Positions 17,606 through 25,006 of a DNA stretch of 30,819 nt are shown piece by piece; position 1 is the first letter of the stretch; every line of letters starts with the position of its first letter. The notes below the pieces were generated by a model that worked only from the letters and a program-made list of their open reading frames with translations, did not search any database and was not told the DNA's origin. This stretch comes from CALVJJ01 sp045538425 (GTDB lineage Bacteria; Bacillota; Clostridia; Christensenellales; UBA1242). Where the stretch lies: contig JAZSRJ010000034.1 in assembly GCA_045538425.1 (NCBI GenBank), forward strand, positions 1 through 30,819, read 5' to 3'. The position numbers were made by a program, and so were the translations under genes.

Positions 17606-18528
17606 ATAAGTACAATTCAATCATTATCTTAGGACCAACAGCCAGTGGAAAAACAAAAGTGTCTATTGATCTTGCATTAGCCCTAAATGGGGAAATTATT
17701 AGTGCAGATAGTATGCAATTCTATAAGGGTTTGGATATAGGGACAGCAAAAGCAACTAAAGAAGAGCAAGAAAAAGTTCCACATCATTTGATTGATTGTC
17801 TAGAATTAGAAGATTCCTATAATGTGGCACAATTTCGTATGGATGTTGAGGACTGTTGTAGACAATTATGGAAAAAGGGAAAATTGCCTATTATTGTAGG
17901 TGGGTCTGGATTTTATGTCCAAACACTCACCAATCCGGAGTTTGATAAAATTGATATCAATTTAGAACAACAAAAGAAAGTGTGGGAAGAAAAGTTGACT
18001 GCTGAATATACTCCAGATGAGTGGTATACAATGCTAGAACAACACAATCAAGAGTTGGCAAAATCTGTACATCCCAACAATCATAAAAGAGTACTCAATT
18101 ATTTGATCAAATCTTTGATTGGGATAGATGGTGAAAAAAAAGAATATTATGAGAGTAAGTCTTTATTGTGTCCATTGATTATTGTTTTGGAGCCTGAAAG
18201 AGATGTTTTGTATGAAAGAATCAATCATCGTGTAGACCAAATGTTGAATGAGGGGGTATTGCAAGAGGCGGATATGCTGTTGCATGCTAATCTCAATCCC
18301 AAAGCACAATGTTTATCCGCTATTGGATATAAAGAACTATTCCCTTATCTTAAAGGGGAAGATACGTTAGAACATTGTGTAGAAGTCTTAAAACAAAAAA
18401 CAAGAAATTATGCAAAACGTCAACTAACATGGATTAGACATCAAGTAAAGGATGCAGTTGTCTTCAATCCAACGACGCATCCTGATATTACCAATGAAAT
18501 AAAAACAATTTTTGAAAAAGGAAGATAA
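17584..18528 (+). CDS. miaA: tRNA dimethylallyltransferase MiaA
   Basis: Transfers a dimethylallyl group to A37 of tRNAs that read U-initial codons, making the substrate of MiaB. The P-loop GPTASGKT is at 17-24. The conserved SADSMQFYKGLDIGTAK spans 40-56, and the GGSGFYVQ-type and RNYAKRQLTWIR elements follow. The 314-residue length is normal. The start ATG lies within the mutL end, with AAGGAG about 8 nt upstream. Last gene of the miaB-mutS-mutL-miaA operon, with its stop in the loop of the terminator. Hfq, often next to miaA elsewhere, is absent. Confidence 0.96.
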   Translation: MVQKNCLDKYNSIIILGPTASGKTKVSIDLALALNGEIISADSMQFYKGLDIGTAKATKEEQEKVPHHLIDCLELEDSYNVAQFRMDVEDCCRQLWKKGKLPIIVGGSGFYVQTLTNPEFDKIDINLEQQKKVWEEKLTAEYTPDEWYTMLEQHNQELAKSVHPNNHKRVLNYLIKSLIGIDGEKKEYYESKSLLCPLIIVLEPERDVLYERINHRVDQMLNEGVLQEADMLLHANLNPKAQCLSAIGYKELFPYLKGEDTLEHCVEVLKQKTRNYAKRQLTWIRHQVKDAVVFNPTTHPDITNEIKTIFEKGR

Positions 18529-18540
18529 ACTTCCTTTTTT
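18517..18540 (+). terminator. Terminator of the miaB-miaA operon
   Basis: AAAGGAAG (18517-18524) pairs with CTTCCTTT (18530-18537) around ATAAA, and a T run follows. The miaA stop codon lies in the hairpin. Confidence 0.88.
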
Positions 18541-18603
18541 GTTTTAACTAGGGCGAATTGGTAAAAATAGTAAAATGAAATTTGAAAAAATCAAGCAATT
18601 AAA

Positions 18604-18632
18604 TTGATTATCTTTGCATTTTATTATATACT
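18604..18632 (+). promoter_or_regulatory. Sigma-A promoter of the M50 protease-scpA-scpB operon
   Basis: TTGATT (18604-18609), a 17-nt spacer, and TATACT (18627-18632). A second -10-like TATAAT overlaps at 18633. The TTG that could be read as an upstream start is the -35 box itself. Confidence 0.65.
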
Positions 18633-18690
18633 TATAATAGTTCTAAAAATATATTTAGATGATAAAAGCGAAATTAATGACGAGGTTGTT

Positions 18691-19341
18691 ATGTTTACTA
18701 TATTAGATAGCTTGCCAAAAGAACATATGCTCATCGGTGGTATAGCGTTTTTTATAGCGATGATTTTGGCACTAACACTACACGAATTTGGCCATGCCTT
18801 TGTTGCTTACAAATGCGGTGATTCTTCAGCAAAAATGATGGGAAGAATGACGATCAATCCTTTGGTTCATATGGATCCGATTGGTCTTATCTGTTGTTTT
18901 TTCTTTGGGTTTGGTTGGGCAAAACCAGTACCAATCAATCCGCTTCATTTCAAGCATTATAGAAAGGGAATTGTTCTTACATCGCTTGCGGGTGTGGCAA
19001 TCAATTTTATCTTAGCATTTTTTAGTTGTGGTATTTTTATGGCTTTAGCCAAATACTTAACAATAGTGAATAGTGTTGTTATATTCATTTTGTATTTTTT
19101 ACAATTCATGTTTAGTATCAATTTGATCCTTGCTATTTTTAACCTATTGCCAGTATATCCTTTAGATGGCTTTCGAGTGATTGAAGCGACGACAAAATAT
19201 GATAATAAGTTTGTAAGATTTATGCGTCAATATGGGGCATGGATTATGATTTTGTTGTTAATCATTGGCTCTGATTTGTTGTCTATCATCTATGGTGCGA
19301 TTGAATTACCTATTGTTATGTTTTGGGGGTTGATATTCTAA
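18691..19341 (+). CDS. Site-2 protease family membrane metalloprotease (M50)
   Basis: A small intramembrane zinc protease of 216 residues. The zinc motif HEFGH is at 31-35, within a hydrophobic helix. The third metal ligand is in NLLPVYPLDG (151-160, Asp159), the usual M50 second motif. Four to six membrane helices are visible and no PDZ domain is inserted, placing it with the compact YwhC-type group. The substrate is unknown. The start ATG has GAGG 5 nt upstream, and an in-frame TTG at 18604 is excluded because it is the -35 box. The stop shares a base with the scpA ATG. A compact M50 gene directly before scpA-scpB is a common arrangement in Firmicutes. Confidence 0.9.
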   Translation: MFTILDSLPKEHMLIGGIAFFIAMILALTLHEFGHAFVAYKCGDSSAKMMGRMTINPLVHMDPIGLICCFFFGFGWAKPVPINPLHFKHYRKGIVLTSLAGVAINFILAFFSCGIFMALAKYLTIVNSVVIFILYFLQFMFSINLILAIFNLLPVYPLDGFRVIEATTKYDNKFVRFMRQYGAWIMILLLIIGSDLLSIIYGAIELPIVMFWGLIF

Positions 19342-20114
19342 TGGAAAATCAAGAATTACAAGAAGTAACAATGCCTGACAATAGTGAGTTAAAATTTAAG
19401 TTGGAGAATTTTGAAGGTCCGCTTGATCTCTTGTTGCATCTCATTCGAAAGAATAAAATGGAGATTGAGAATGTGCAACTCAGTCTTATTACAGAACAAT
19501 ATTTGCAAGTTATTGCTGAAGCGGAAAAGATAGATATGGAAGTAGCTAGCGAATTCATCGAAATGGCTGCATATCTAATCGAAATTAAATCTAAGTCTTT
19601 ATTGCCAAAACTAACACAAGATAGTGAGGAAGAAGAGATTGATGAAGAATCTTTGTTGTTGCAAAGATTGAAAGAATACGAAACAATTAAAGAATCTTTG
19701 GATAAGATGAAAGCGATAGAAAATGTAGATCGTTTTTACCGTGCACCAGACAAACAAGTAGGAAAATTCCGTTATGTCTTGAAAGATATGAGTTTTGATA
19801 TGCTTCTAGATGCATTCTCAAAATTACTTGTCAAGACAACTTTCAAAGAGGAAAAACCTGAACCAAAAGAAATCAAAAAAGAAGTATTTACTGTTGCGCA
19901 AAAGATTTCTATCTTAAAAGATACTTTAATGATTCGAAAAGAAGTTATGTTTAGTGAATTGTTTTCTAATTCAAGATCAAAGGATGAGATTGTAACAACA
20001 TTTATGGCATTGCTTGAGATGTTGAAATTACAACAAATTAAAGTTCAACAAAGCGAAAACTTTGCAGACATAACCATAGTGAAAAATGAAGATGAAAATG
20101 TGAGTGAGTCATAA
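19341..20114 (+). CDS. scpA: Segregation and condensation protein ScpA
   Basis: The kleisin subunit of the SMC condensin, bridging the two SMC heads. The N-terminal signature FKLENFEGPLDLLLHLIRKN is canonical, followed by EFIEMAAYLIEIKSKSLLP, which binds the SMC neck. A C-terminal winged helix ends the protein (257 residues). The ATG at 19341 overlaps the M50 stop (TAATG). A TTG at 19323 in the same frame would add six residues and is less likely. SMC is not in the window. scpB follows after 2 nt. Confidence 0.95.
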   Translation: MENQELQEVTMPDNSELKFKLENFEGPLDLLLHLIRKNKMEIENVQLSLITEQYLQVIAEAEKIDMEVASEFIEMAAYLIEIKSKSLLPKLTQDSEEEEIDEESLLLQRLKEYETIKESLDKMKAIENVDRFYRAPDKQVGKFRYVLKDMSFDMLLDAFSKLLVKTTFKEEKPEPKEIKKEVFTVAQKISILKDTLMIRKEVMFSELFSNSRSKDEIVTTFMALLEMLKLQQIKVQQSENFADITIVKNEDENVSES

Positions 20115-20116
20115 TT

Positions 20117-20809
20117 ATGGATAATTTGAAATCAATAATAGAATCTATTTTGTTTGTGTCTGGAGACGGTATAGAAATTTTTGATATTGCAGACAAATTG
20201 GGTGTAGAAGAAAAAGAAGTTGAAAAGGCTATTGAAGAGTTAAAAGAATTACATAAAGATACCGGTATACACGTAATTACGTTTAATAAAAAAGTGCAAC
20301 TTTGTTCTAATCCGGACAATGCTAATTTCGTAACAGAAGTATTGAATCCTATCAAAGAAAAATTGATGACAAAAGCAGTATTGGAAGTTGCTGCTATCAT
20401 TGCATACAAACAACCAATTACAAGATTGGATGTGGAAAACGTAAGAGGTGTTAACTCAGACTATGCAATCTCAATGCTACTTGAAAATCAAATGATCGAA
20501 GTTGTAGGGAGAAAAGATGCGATTGGAAAACCTTTGTTGTTTGGGACAACAGATGGGTTCTTAAAAAGATTTGGTCTATCTTCTATTGAAGAGTTGCCAG
20601 ATTATGATGAATTGCTTAATAGAATTAAAGTGATTCATCAACCTAAAGAAGAAACATCTTTATTTGATTTTGAAAAACCTATGGATATTGAGCAAATTGA
20701 TGGAGATAAGCAAACAGAAGAAGATCAAATAAAACTATATGAAGAAATGAATCAAAAATTAAAAGAATTAGAACAATCAGCAGAAGAAACTGATGGGGAC
20801 GTTGCATAA
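20117..20809 (+). CDS. scpB: Segregation and condensation protein ScpB
   Basis: The kite partner of ScpA in SMC-ScpAB. It has 230 residues, with two winged helices in about 1-165: ESILFVSGDGIEI near the start, then AVLEVAAIIAYKQPITRLDVENVRGV and LFGTTDGFLKRFGLSSIEELP. An acidic tail of about 50 residues follows. The start lies 2 nt after the scpA stop with no clear Shine-Dalgarno, so coupled translation is likely. A strong terminator begins at the stop codon. Confidence 0.96.
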   Translation: MDNLKSIIESILFVSGDGIEIFDIADKLGVEEKEVEKAIEELKELHKDTGIHVITFNKKVQLCSNPDNANFVTEVLNPIKEKLMTKAVLEVAAIIAYKQPITRLDVENVRGVNSDYAISMLLENQMIEVVGRKDAIGKPLLFGTTDGFLKRFGLSSIEELPDYDELLNRIKVIHQPKEETSLFDFEKPMDIEQIDGDKQTEEDQIKLYEEMNQKLKELEQSAEETDGDVA

Positions 20810-20840
20810 AAAAAGGTAAACAATGCGTTTACCTTTTTTT
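20810..20840. terminator. Bidirectional terminator between scpB and the ABC permease gene
   Basis: AAAAAGGTAAAC (20810-20821) pairs with GTTTACCTTTTT (20827-20838) around AATGC, with T runs on both strands. It ends scpB and the convergent minus-strand ABC operon. Confidence 0.93.
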
Positions 20841-20844
20841 ATGT

Positions 20845-22995
20845 TTAATAATCTCTTTTCTTGAAAACAAAGTAAGTAACCAACATGCAAATGAAGGCTA
20901 AAATTGCATCATATATCACACCAAGCCAAATATTGGTAATTCCTACTAATCGTGTAGCAAACAGGCTATTAATGCCTGCAATTTCGCCGCTACGGAATGC
21001 TCCACCCAAGAACTTGAATAAGTTGAAGTTGGCAATTGGTAAAATACCAAAGAATGGAACTGCTCCAAGGACGATATTGAGGAATATAATGAGTGTAATA
21101 ACAATTAAAGATAAAGAGAAAGATGATGCAAATGTGCGGAATAGGGTAGCAAACATAATGGCAATAAATACAAATAATAGTACTTCACACAAACTAAGCA
21201 AGAAGTCAACAATAATCAGCAAGAATGGGTGAATTGTATATGCACTGGTTGCATTGAATACTGCCAAAATAGTTTGGCCAGATAATCCAAACATTCCGTA
21301 TCCAATAAAGAATGATACGATAAAACTAAATAGCATGAAAATGAAAGCAAAACTAATAATGGATAAGAATTTTCCAATAATGATTTTGAAACGTTTGTAT
21401 GGTCTTACAAGAAGGAGTTTAATTGTGCCATTTTCTTGTTCTGTAGCAATAGAACTACATGCCATAGCAATAGAATAGATAACAACTAAAAGAACGGACC
21501 ATTTTAACGCATAAAACATAAAGTCAAATGCGTTGGTTTTTGTGCCGCTAGTCATACCATCAGCAAAAGCATGATCATATTGGTAATCATAATGTCTTGT
21601 TGATAACAAATAGTCTAGTCTTACATTAGCCTCTTTATATTGATAAGTACTATAAGTGGTAAGATTATTTGCTTTGATTTGTTGAATATCTTCATCACTT
21701 AGAGTATGGACACATTCCATAGTTAGGGTATTGGATACATAAAGATTGGTATTGGTCGTAACAGATTTTGCTTTTGTGATTTCGGTTAGAATAGCTTTTG
21801 TATCGCTGAGGCTATTGCTTGCTGCGTGTTCATTGTAAAGGTCTGTGATACTGCCTGTAATCGTTCCATTTCCCATAATGCTATCGATATGTGGATAGAT
21901 ATTTTTAATAAGATATTGAGATAATTGATCAATTGTTTTTTGACTAACAGTAGTTGTTGTTATTTTATTAAAATAACTTTTAATAGTAGTATTATAATTG
22001 TTTTTTTGAATTTCTTGTAGGGTGGTTTGTGGCTCGATAGTTTTACCATCGTATGTTAGAGTTTGTTTGTATTTGTCCAATTCTTCAATGATGCTTTTGT
22101 ATTCATGATTTTTTGTGATAACAATGAGCAATTTATCATTGGTTGTACCTTCTTTAAGAATAGGAGAAATAGAAAACAAGTTGTTGTAGTAATTCTTTAG
22201 ATTGTCAATCGCATTGATTAAGTTGGCTGATTGAATTCTAAAATTGTTGATGTTGCCATAATTGGTTAAAGTTTTGTATCTGGCTTCGATATCGGCTACT
22301 TTTTCAGCAAGAACAATAGTGACAAAGTCTTTATGTGTTGTAGCTAATGTTTCCAATTCTTCAATGCATTTTTCGGTTTCAAGATAATTGAAAAAACTAG
22401 TTGGACTACTACTTGTAGCACTCTTTGTTTCGATTGTTTCGATCGTATTGATCATCTCAGTATAATTGCTAGAATTAAGATATTCTGTATACAAAGATAA
22501 TGTAGAATAATCATAACTTTCAATATGATCAAAATTGCCTAATGCAGTCTTGTATTCTTGTAGAGCAAGAATAAAAGATTGTTTTACAGTAGCTAGAGAT
22601 GCTTGAGCTTGCGCTTTGTTTGGATTGTTGTCATCTTGAGATGCTCTAACAGTATCTAGATATAAAAAGTATGCGTCACTAAGTGTAGAATACGTCAAAT
22701 CAATTTGTTCATTACGCTTGTTATTATTTTCATAATAATTCATTTTACCAATAGCAGAAAACAATTCAGATTTGTAATTAGTCTCGTTGTCTTTGCCATC
22801 AGTGCCTTTGTAGGTGGTATAGATATCACCAACAGTATCTCCAAGATCTCTTACCATATAATTAGAAACCTTGGTAGGTTGGAAGAAGGTAGTTGATAAT
22901 AGAATAACAACTAACAAAGCTAAAGCCATAATATAGATACTAGGTTTTTTGAATAGTTTGATAAATTCTGCTTTTGCTATTTTGAAAATTCCCAT
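20845..22995 (-). CDS. ABC-2 type transporter permease with large extracytoplasmic domain
   Basis: A 716-residue permease. One N-terminal helix (about 19-38) is followed by roughly 450 residues rich in Asn, Ser, Thr, Lys and Glu (about 39-490) with helical, coiled-coil-like character and no cysteine pair or known motif that I recognise. Then come five to six helices from about 492 to 712. The segment EQENGTIKLLLVRP (about 518-531) is the cytoplasmic coupling motif typical of ABC-2 permeases of the NosY/bacitracin-export type. With this topology the large insert faces outside. The start has AAGGAG 6 nt upstream, overlapping the ATPase stop. The substrate cannot be told from the sequence; export of a peptide, drug or lipid is possible. 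Confidence 0.88.
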   Translation of the reverse strand: MGIFKIAKAEFIKLFKKPSIYIMALALLVVILLSTTFFQPTKVSNYMVRDLGDTVGDIYTTYKGTDGKDNETNYKSELFSAIGKMNYYENNNKRNEQIDLTYSTLSDAYFLYLDTVRASQDDNNPNKAQAQASLATVKQSFILALQEYKTALGNFDHIESYDYSTLSLYTEYLNSSNYTEMINTIETIETKSATSSSPTSFFNYLETEKCIEELETLATTHKDFVTIVLAEKVADIEARYKTLTNYGNINNFRIQSANLINAIDNLKNYYNNLFSISPILKEGTTNDKLLIVITKNHEYKSIIEELDKYKQTLTYDGKTIEPQTTLQEIQKNNYNTTIKSYFNKITTTTVSQKTIDQLSQYLIKNIYPHIDSIMGNGTITGSITDLYNEHAASNSLSDTKAILTEITKAKSVTTNTNLYVSNTLTMECVHTLSDEDIQQIKANNLTTYSTYQYKEANVRLDYLLSTRHYDYQYDHAFADGMTSGTKTNAFDFMFYALKWSVLLVVIYSIAMACSSIATEQENGTIKLLLVRPYKRFKIIIGKFLSIISFAFIFMLFSFIVSFFIGYGMFGLSGQTILAVFNATSAYTIHPFLLIIVDFLLSLCEVLLFVFIAIMFATLFRTFASSFSLSLIVITLIIFLNIVLGAVPFFGILPIANFNLFKFLGGAFRSGEIAGINSLFATRLVGITNIWLGVIYDAILAFICMLVTYFVFKKRDY

Positions 22996-23004
22996 ATCAA
23001 CTCC

Positions 23005-23946
23005 TTATAGAATACTATTTTTACCTTTTGTTTTCTTTTCAATGATTTCCATGAAGACTTCTTCCAATGTTTTCTCCACGAACTCAATTCCAAAGATATT
23101 GACTTTATTATCAAGCAAACATCTAGTAATAGCAGATACTTTGCTCTCGTCTGCTTTGACCAAGATGCTATTGCCAACAATATCTACTGGCAAATGCAAA
23201 TTCTTAATAACAACAGATCCTGCGTAATTAGGGTAGTCAACTTTGATTCTAATTTTCTTTTCGCCTTTGAGACCTTCTTTAAGAGATTGTAAGTGTTTTA
23301 CTTCCAACAATTGACCATTATTGATGATCCCAATTGTATCGCACAACATTTCCATTTCGCTCAACATATGGCTTGAGATAAAGATGGCAATGTTATGTTT
23401 TTGTGCAAGATATTTCAAGAAGTCTCTTGTTTCTTTAACACCGGCAGGGTCAAGACCGCTAAGAGGCTCGTCCAGAACCAAAAGTTTTGGATTGTGTAGT
23501 AATGCTTGAGCAATACCCAATCTTTGTCGCATACCAAGAGAATATGTTTTTACTTTATCTTTTAGGCGGTTTTCCAATCCAACAACTTTTGCATTGGCGA
23601 GTATTACATCTTTTGTAATACCATCATGTAGAGTTGCATAATATTTTAGATTATCATATCCAGACATATAACCATACATAAGAGGGGTTTCGATCATAGC
23701 CCCAATATTGGATAAGCAAAACTCTTTTTCTTTTGTAATGGATTTTCCACAAACATATATTTGACCATCGGTAATTTTTGAGAGACCACAAATCATTTTC
23801 ATAGTAGTCGTTTTACCTGCACCATTTGGTCCTAAGAATCCAAAGATTTCGCCTTCTCTTATTTTGAATGATACATTATTAACAGCTTTTCTTTCACCAA
23901 ACTGTTTTGTTACATTTCTAACATCAAGAACAACTTTTTGAGCCAA
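23005..23946 (-). CDS. ABC transporter ATP-binding protein (BcrA-type)
   Basis: The ATPase partner of the downstream permease, 313 residues. Walker A GPNGAGKT (39-46), signature SLGMRQRL (136-143), Walker B LLVLDEP (155-161) and the H-loop SSHMLSE (about 191-197) are intact. A C-terminal accessory region of about 90 residues follows, as in the family that exports bacitracin-like peptides. The start codon is TTG (23944-23946), with GGAGG 8 nt upstream; no in-frame ATG is near. The permease ATG follows 9 nt after its stop. A strong promoter with palindromes lies upstream. Confidence 0.93.
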   Translation of the reverse strand: MAQKVVLDVRNVTKQFGERKAVNNVSFKIREGEIFGFLGPNGAGKTTTMKMICGLSKITDGQIYVCGKSITKEKEFCLSNIGAMIETPLMYGYMSGYDNLKYYATLHDGITKDVILANAKVVGLENRLKDKVKTYSLGMRQRLGIAQALLHNPKLLVLDEPLSGLDPAGVKETRDFLKYLAQKHNIAIFISSHMLSEMEMLCDTIGIINNGQLLEVKHLQSLKEGLKGEKKIRIKVDYPNYAGSVVIKNLHLPVDIVGNSILVKADESKVSAITRCLLDNKVNIFGIEFVEKTLEEVFMEIIEKKTKGKNSIL

Positions 23947-24016
23947 TTGTTATTCCTCCAATTATTCTAAAATCATGATGTACTGCATACAATAGGGCAA
24001 TGGATATACAAGTGAC

Positions 24017-24035
24017 AATACATATTAATTGTATT
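24017..24035. promoter_or_regulatory. Inverted repeat overlapping the -10 of the ABC operon
   Basis: AATACA (24017-24022) and TGTATT (24030-24035) are inverted around 7 nt and cover the -10 box. PadR-family operators are often inverted repeats of this size and AT content, but the match is generic. Confidence 0.35.
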
Positions 24036-24061
24036 ATACCAAATATTTTTTCTTATTCCAA
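24033..24061 (-). promoter_or_regulatory. Sigma-A promoter of the ABC transporter operon
   Basis: On the minus strand TTGGAA (24056-24061) is followed by a 17-nt spacer and a perfect TATAAT (24033-24038). The -35 lies in a perfect palindrome and the -10 overlaps an inverted repeat. The 5' leader before the TTG start would be about 80 nt. Confidence 0.72.
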
Positions 24062-24071
24062 TATATATTGG
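24058..24071. promoter_or_regulatory. Perfect 14-bp palindrome, candidate operator
   Basis: CCAATATATATTGG is fully self-complementary and supplies the TTGG of the -35 box of the ABC operon. It also lies 38 bp upstream of the divergent TVP38-family gene. It fits a dimeric repressor site; which regulator binds is unknown, the nearest candidate being the PadR-type protein encoded at 25005-26702. Confidence 0.5.
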
Positions 24072-24108
24072 CAAAGATTTTTTAATTTTTTTCAAAAACG
24101 AGGGCAAA

Positions 24109-24996
24109 GTGTTTAAGAAAATTTTGTTTTACACAAGTTTGATATTGTATCCAATAATCATGGCTATACTGCTTTGTGGAAGATTGTCTAGCTGTGATGC
24201 GACTATAAAACGTATTATATTATTGTTTGGATCAATATTATTGAGTTTTGTCACATGGACATTATTTCATTATTTTAGAACTAAAAATTGGTACAAAATA
24301 GCTTTTGTGCTCACAAGTTTGTATTTTATAGTTTTTCTAGTATATACATTGATACAACATTATCATTTGTCATATATTTTTGGTTCTATTGCCAACTTAA
24401 AATATTTTATACTGAGTACCGGCCGTGTTGGAATGCTGTTGTATATCATCATTCAAGCAGCACAAGTTGTTGTTTTACCAATTCCTGCGGGAGTTATTAC
24501 ATTAGTGGGTGTGGCTATATGGGGACCTTTGCTTGGCGCTATCTTAAATAGTGTAGGGGTGTTGCTAGGGTCATATTTGTCTTTCTTTTTGGGGCGAGTG
24601 TTTGGGACTAGACTTGTTAGTTGGATTGTAGGGGAAGACAATTGTACTAAGTATGCTAATGTTCTGCACAAACGAGGTAAGTTTTTCCTATTTTACGCCT
24701 TCTTATTGCCATTTTTCCCAGATGATATACTATGTTTAATTTCTGGAATTACGACAATGTCATTCAAATATTTTTTCTTAATTTCTCTACTAACAAGACC
24801 AGTCGGCGTATTCTGCCTTGCTTTCTTTGGAGGCGGATACATTATACCATTTACTGGTTGGGGAATTATTGTATGGATTATACTGGCTGTGTTGATTGTT
24901 GCAAGTATGATATATCTTACAAAAAATCAAGAAAAAATTGAGGAAAAAGTGATGAATATCCTATATAGTAAAAAAAGAAAAAAACACATTAATTAA
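24109..24996 (+). CDS. TVP38/TMEM64 (VTT domain) family membrane protein
   Basis: A 295-residue multispanning protein with about seven helices. The VTT/SNARE-associated core (PF09335) is seen as GPLLGAILNSVGVLLGSYLSF (about 144-164) followed by LGRVFG, and LLPFFPDDILCLISGITTMS (about 198-217), with the helical hairpins typical of the DedA/TVP38 superfamily. Members act in membrane lipid handling; the DedA branch flips undecaprenyl phosphate, and the function of this branch is not settled. The start is a GTG with GAGGG only 4 nt upstream; an alternative is an in-frame ATG 17 codons later. It is divergent from the ABC operon and convergent with the PadR gene. A terminator covers its stop codon. 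Confidence 0.88.
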   Translation: MFKKILFYTSLILYPIIMAILLCGRLSSCDATIKRIILLFGSILLSFVTWTLFHYFRTKNWYKIAFVLTSLYFIVFLVYTLIQHYHLSYIFGSIANLKYFILSTGRVGMLLYIIIQAAQVVVLPIPAGVITLVGVAIWGPLLGAILNSVGVLLGSYLSFFLGRVFGTRLVSWIVGEDNCTKYANVLHKRGKFFLFYAFLLPFFPDDILCLISGITTMSFKYFFLISLLTRPVGVFCLAFFGGGYIIPFTGWGIIVWIILAVLIVASMIYLTKNQEKIEEKVMNILYSKKRKKHIN

Positions 24997-25006
24997 TGTG
25001 TTTTTT
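24978..25006. terminator. Bidirectional terminator between the VTT and PadR genes
   Basis: A perfect palindrome of 28 bases (24979-25006), with core ACACATTAATTAATGTGT and A and T runs on either side. It contains the VTT protein stop, and the PadR stop begins in its T run. Confidence 0.9.

Noticed and set aside
18604..18690. TTG start giving a 29-residue extension of the M50 protease
   Set aside because: That TTG is the first part of the -35 box TTGATT of a well-spaced promoter, and the ATG at 18691 has GAGG at the right distance.
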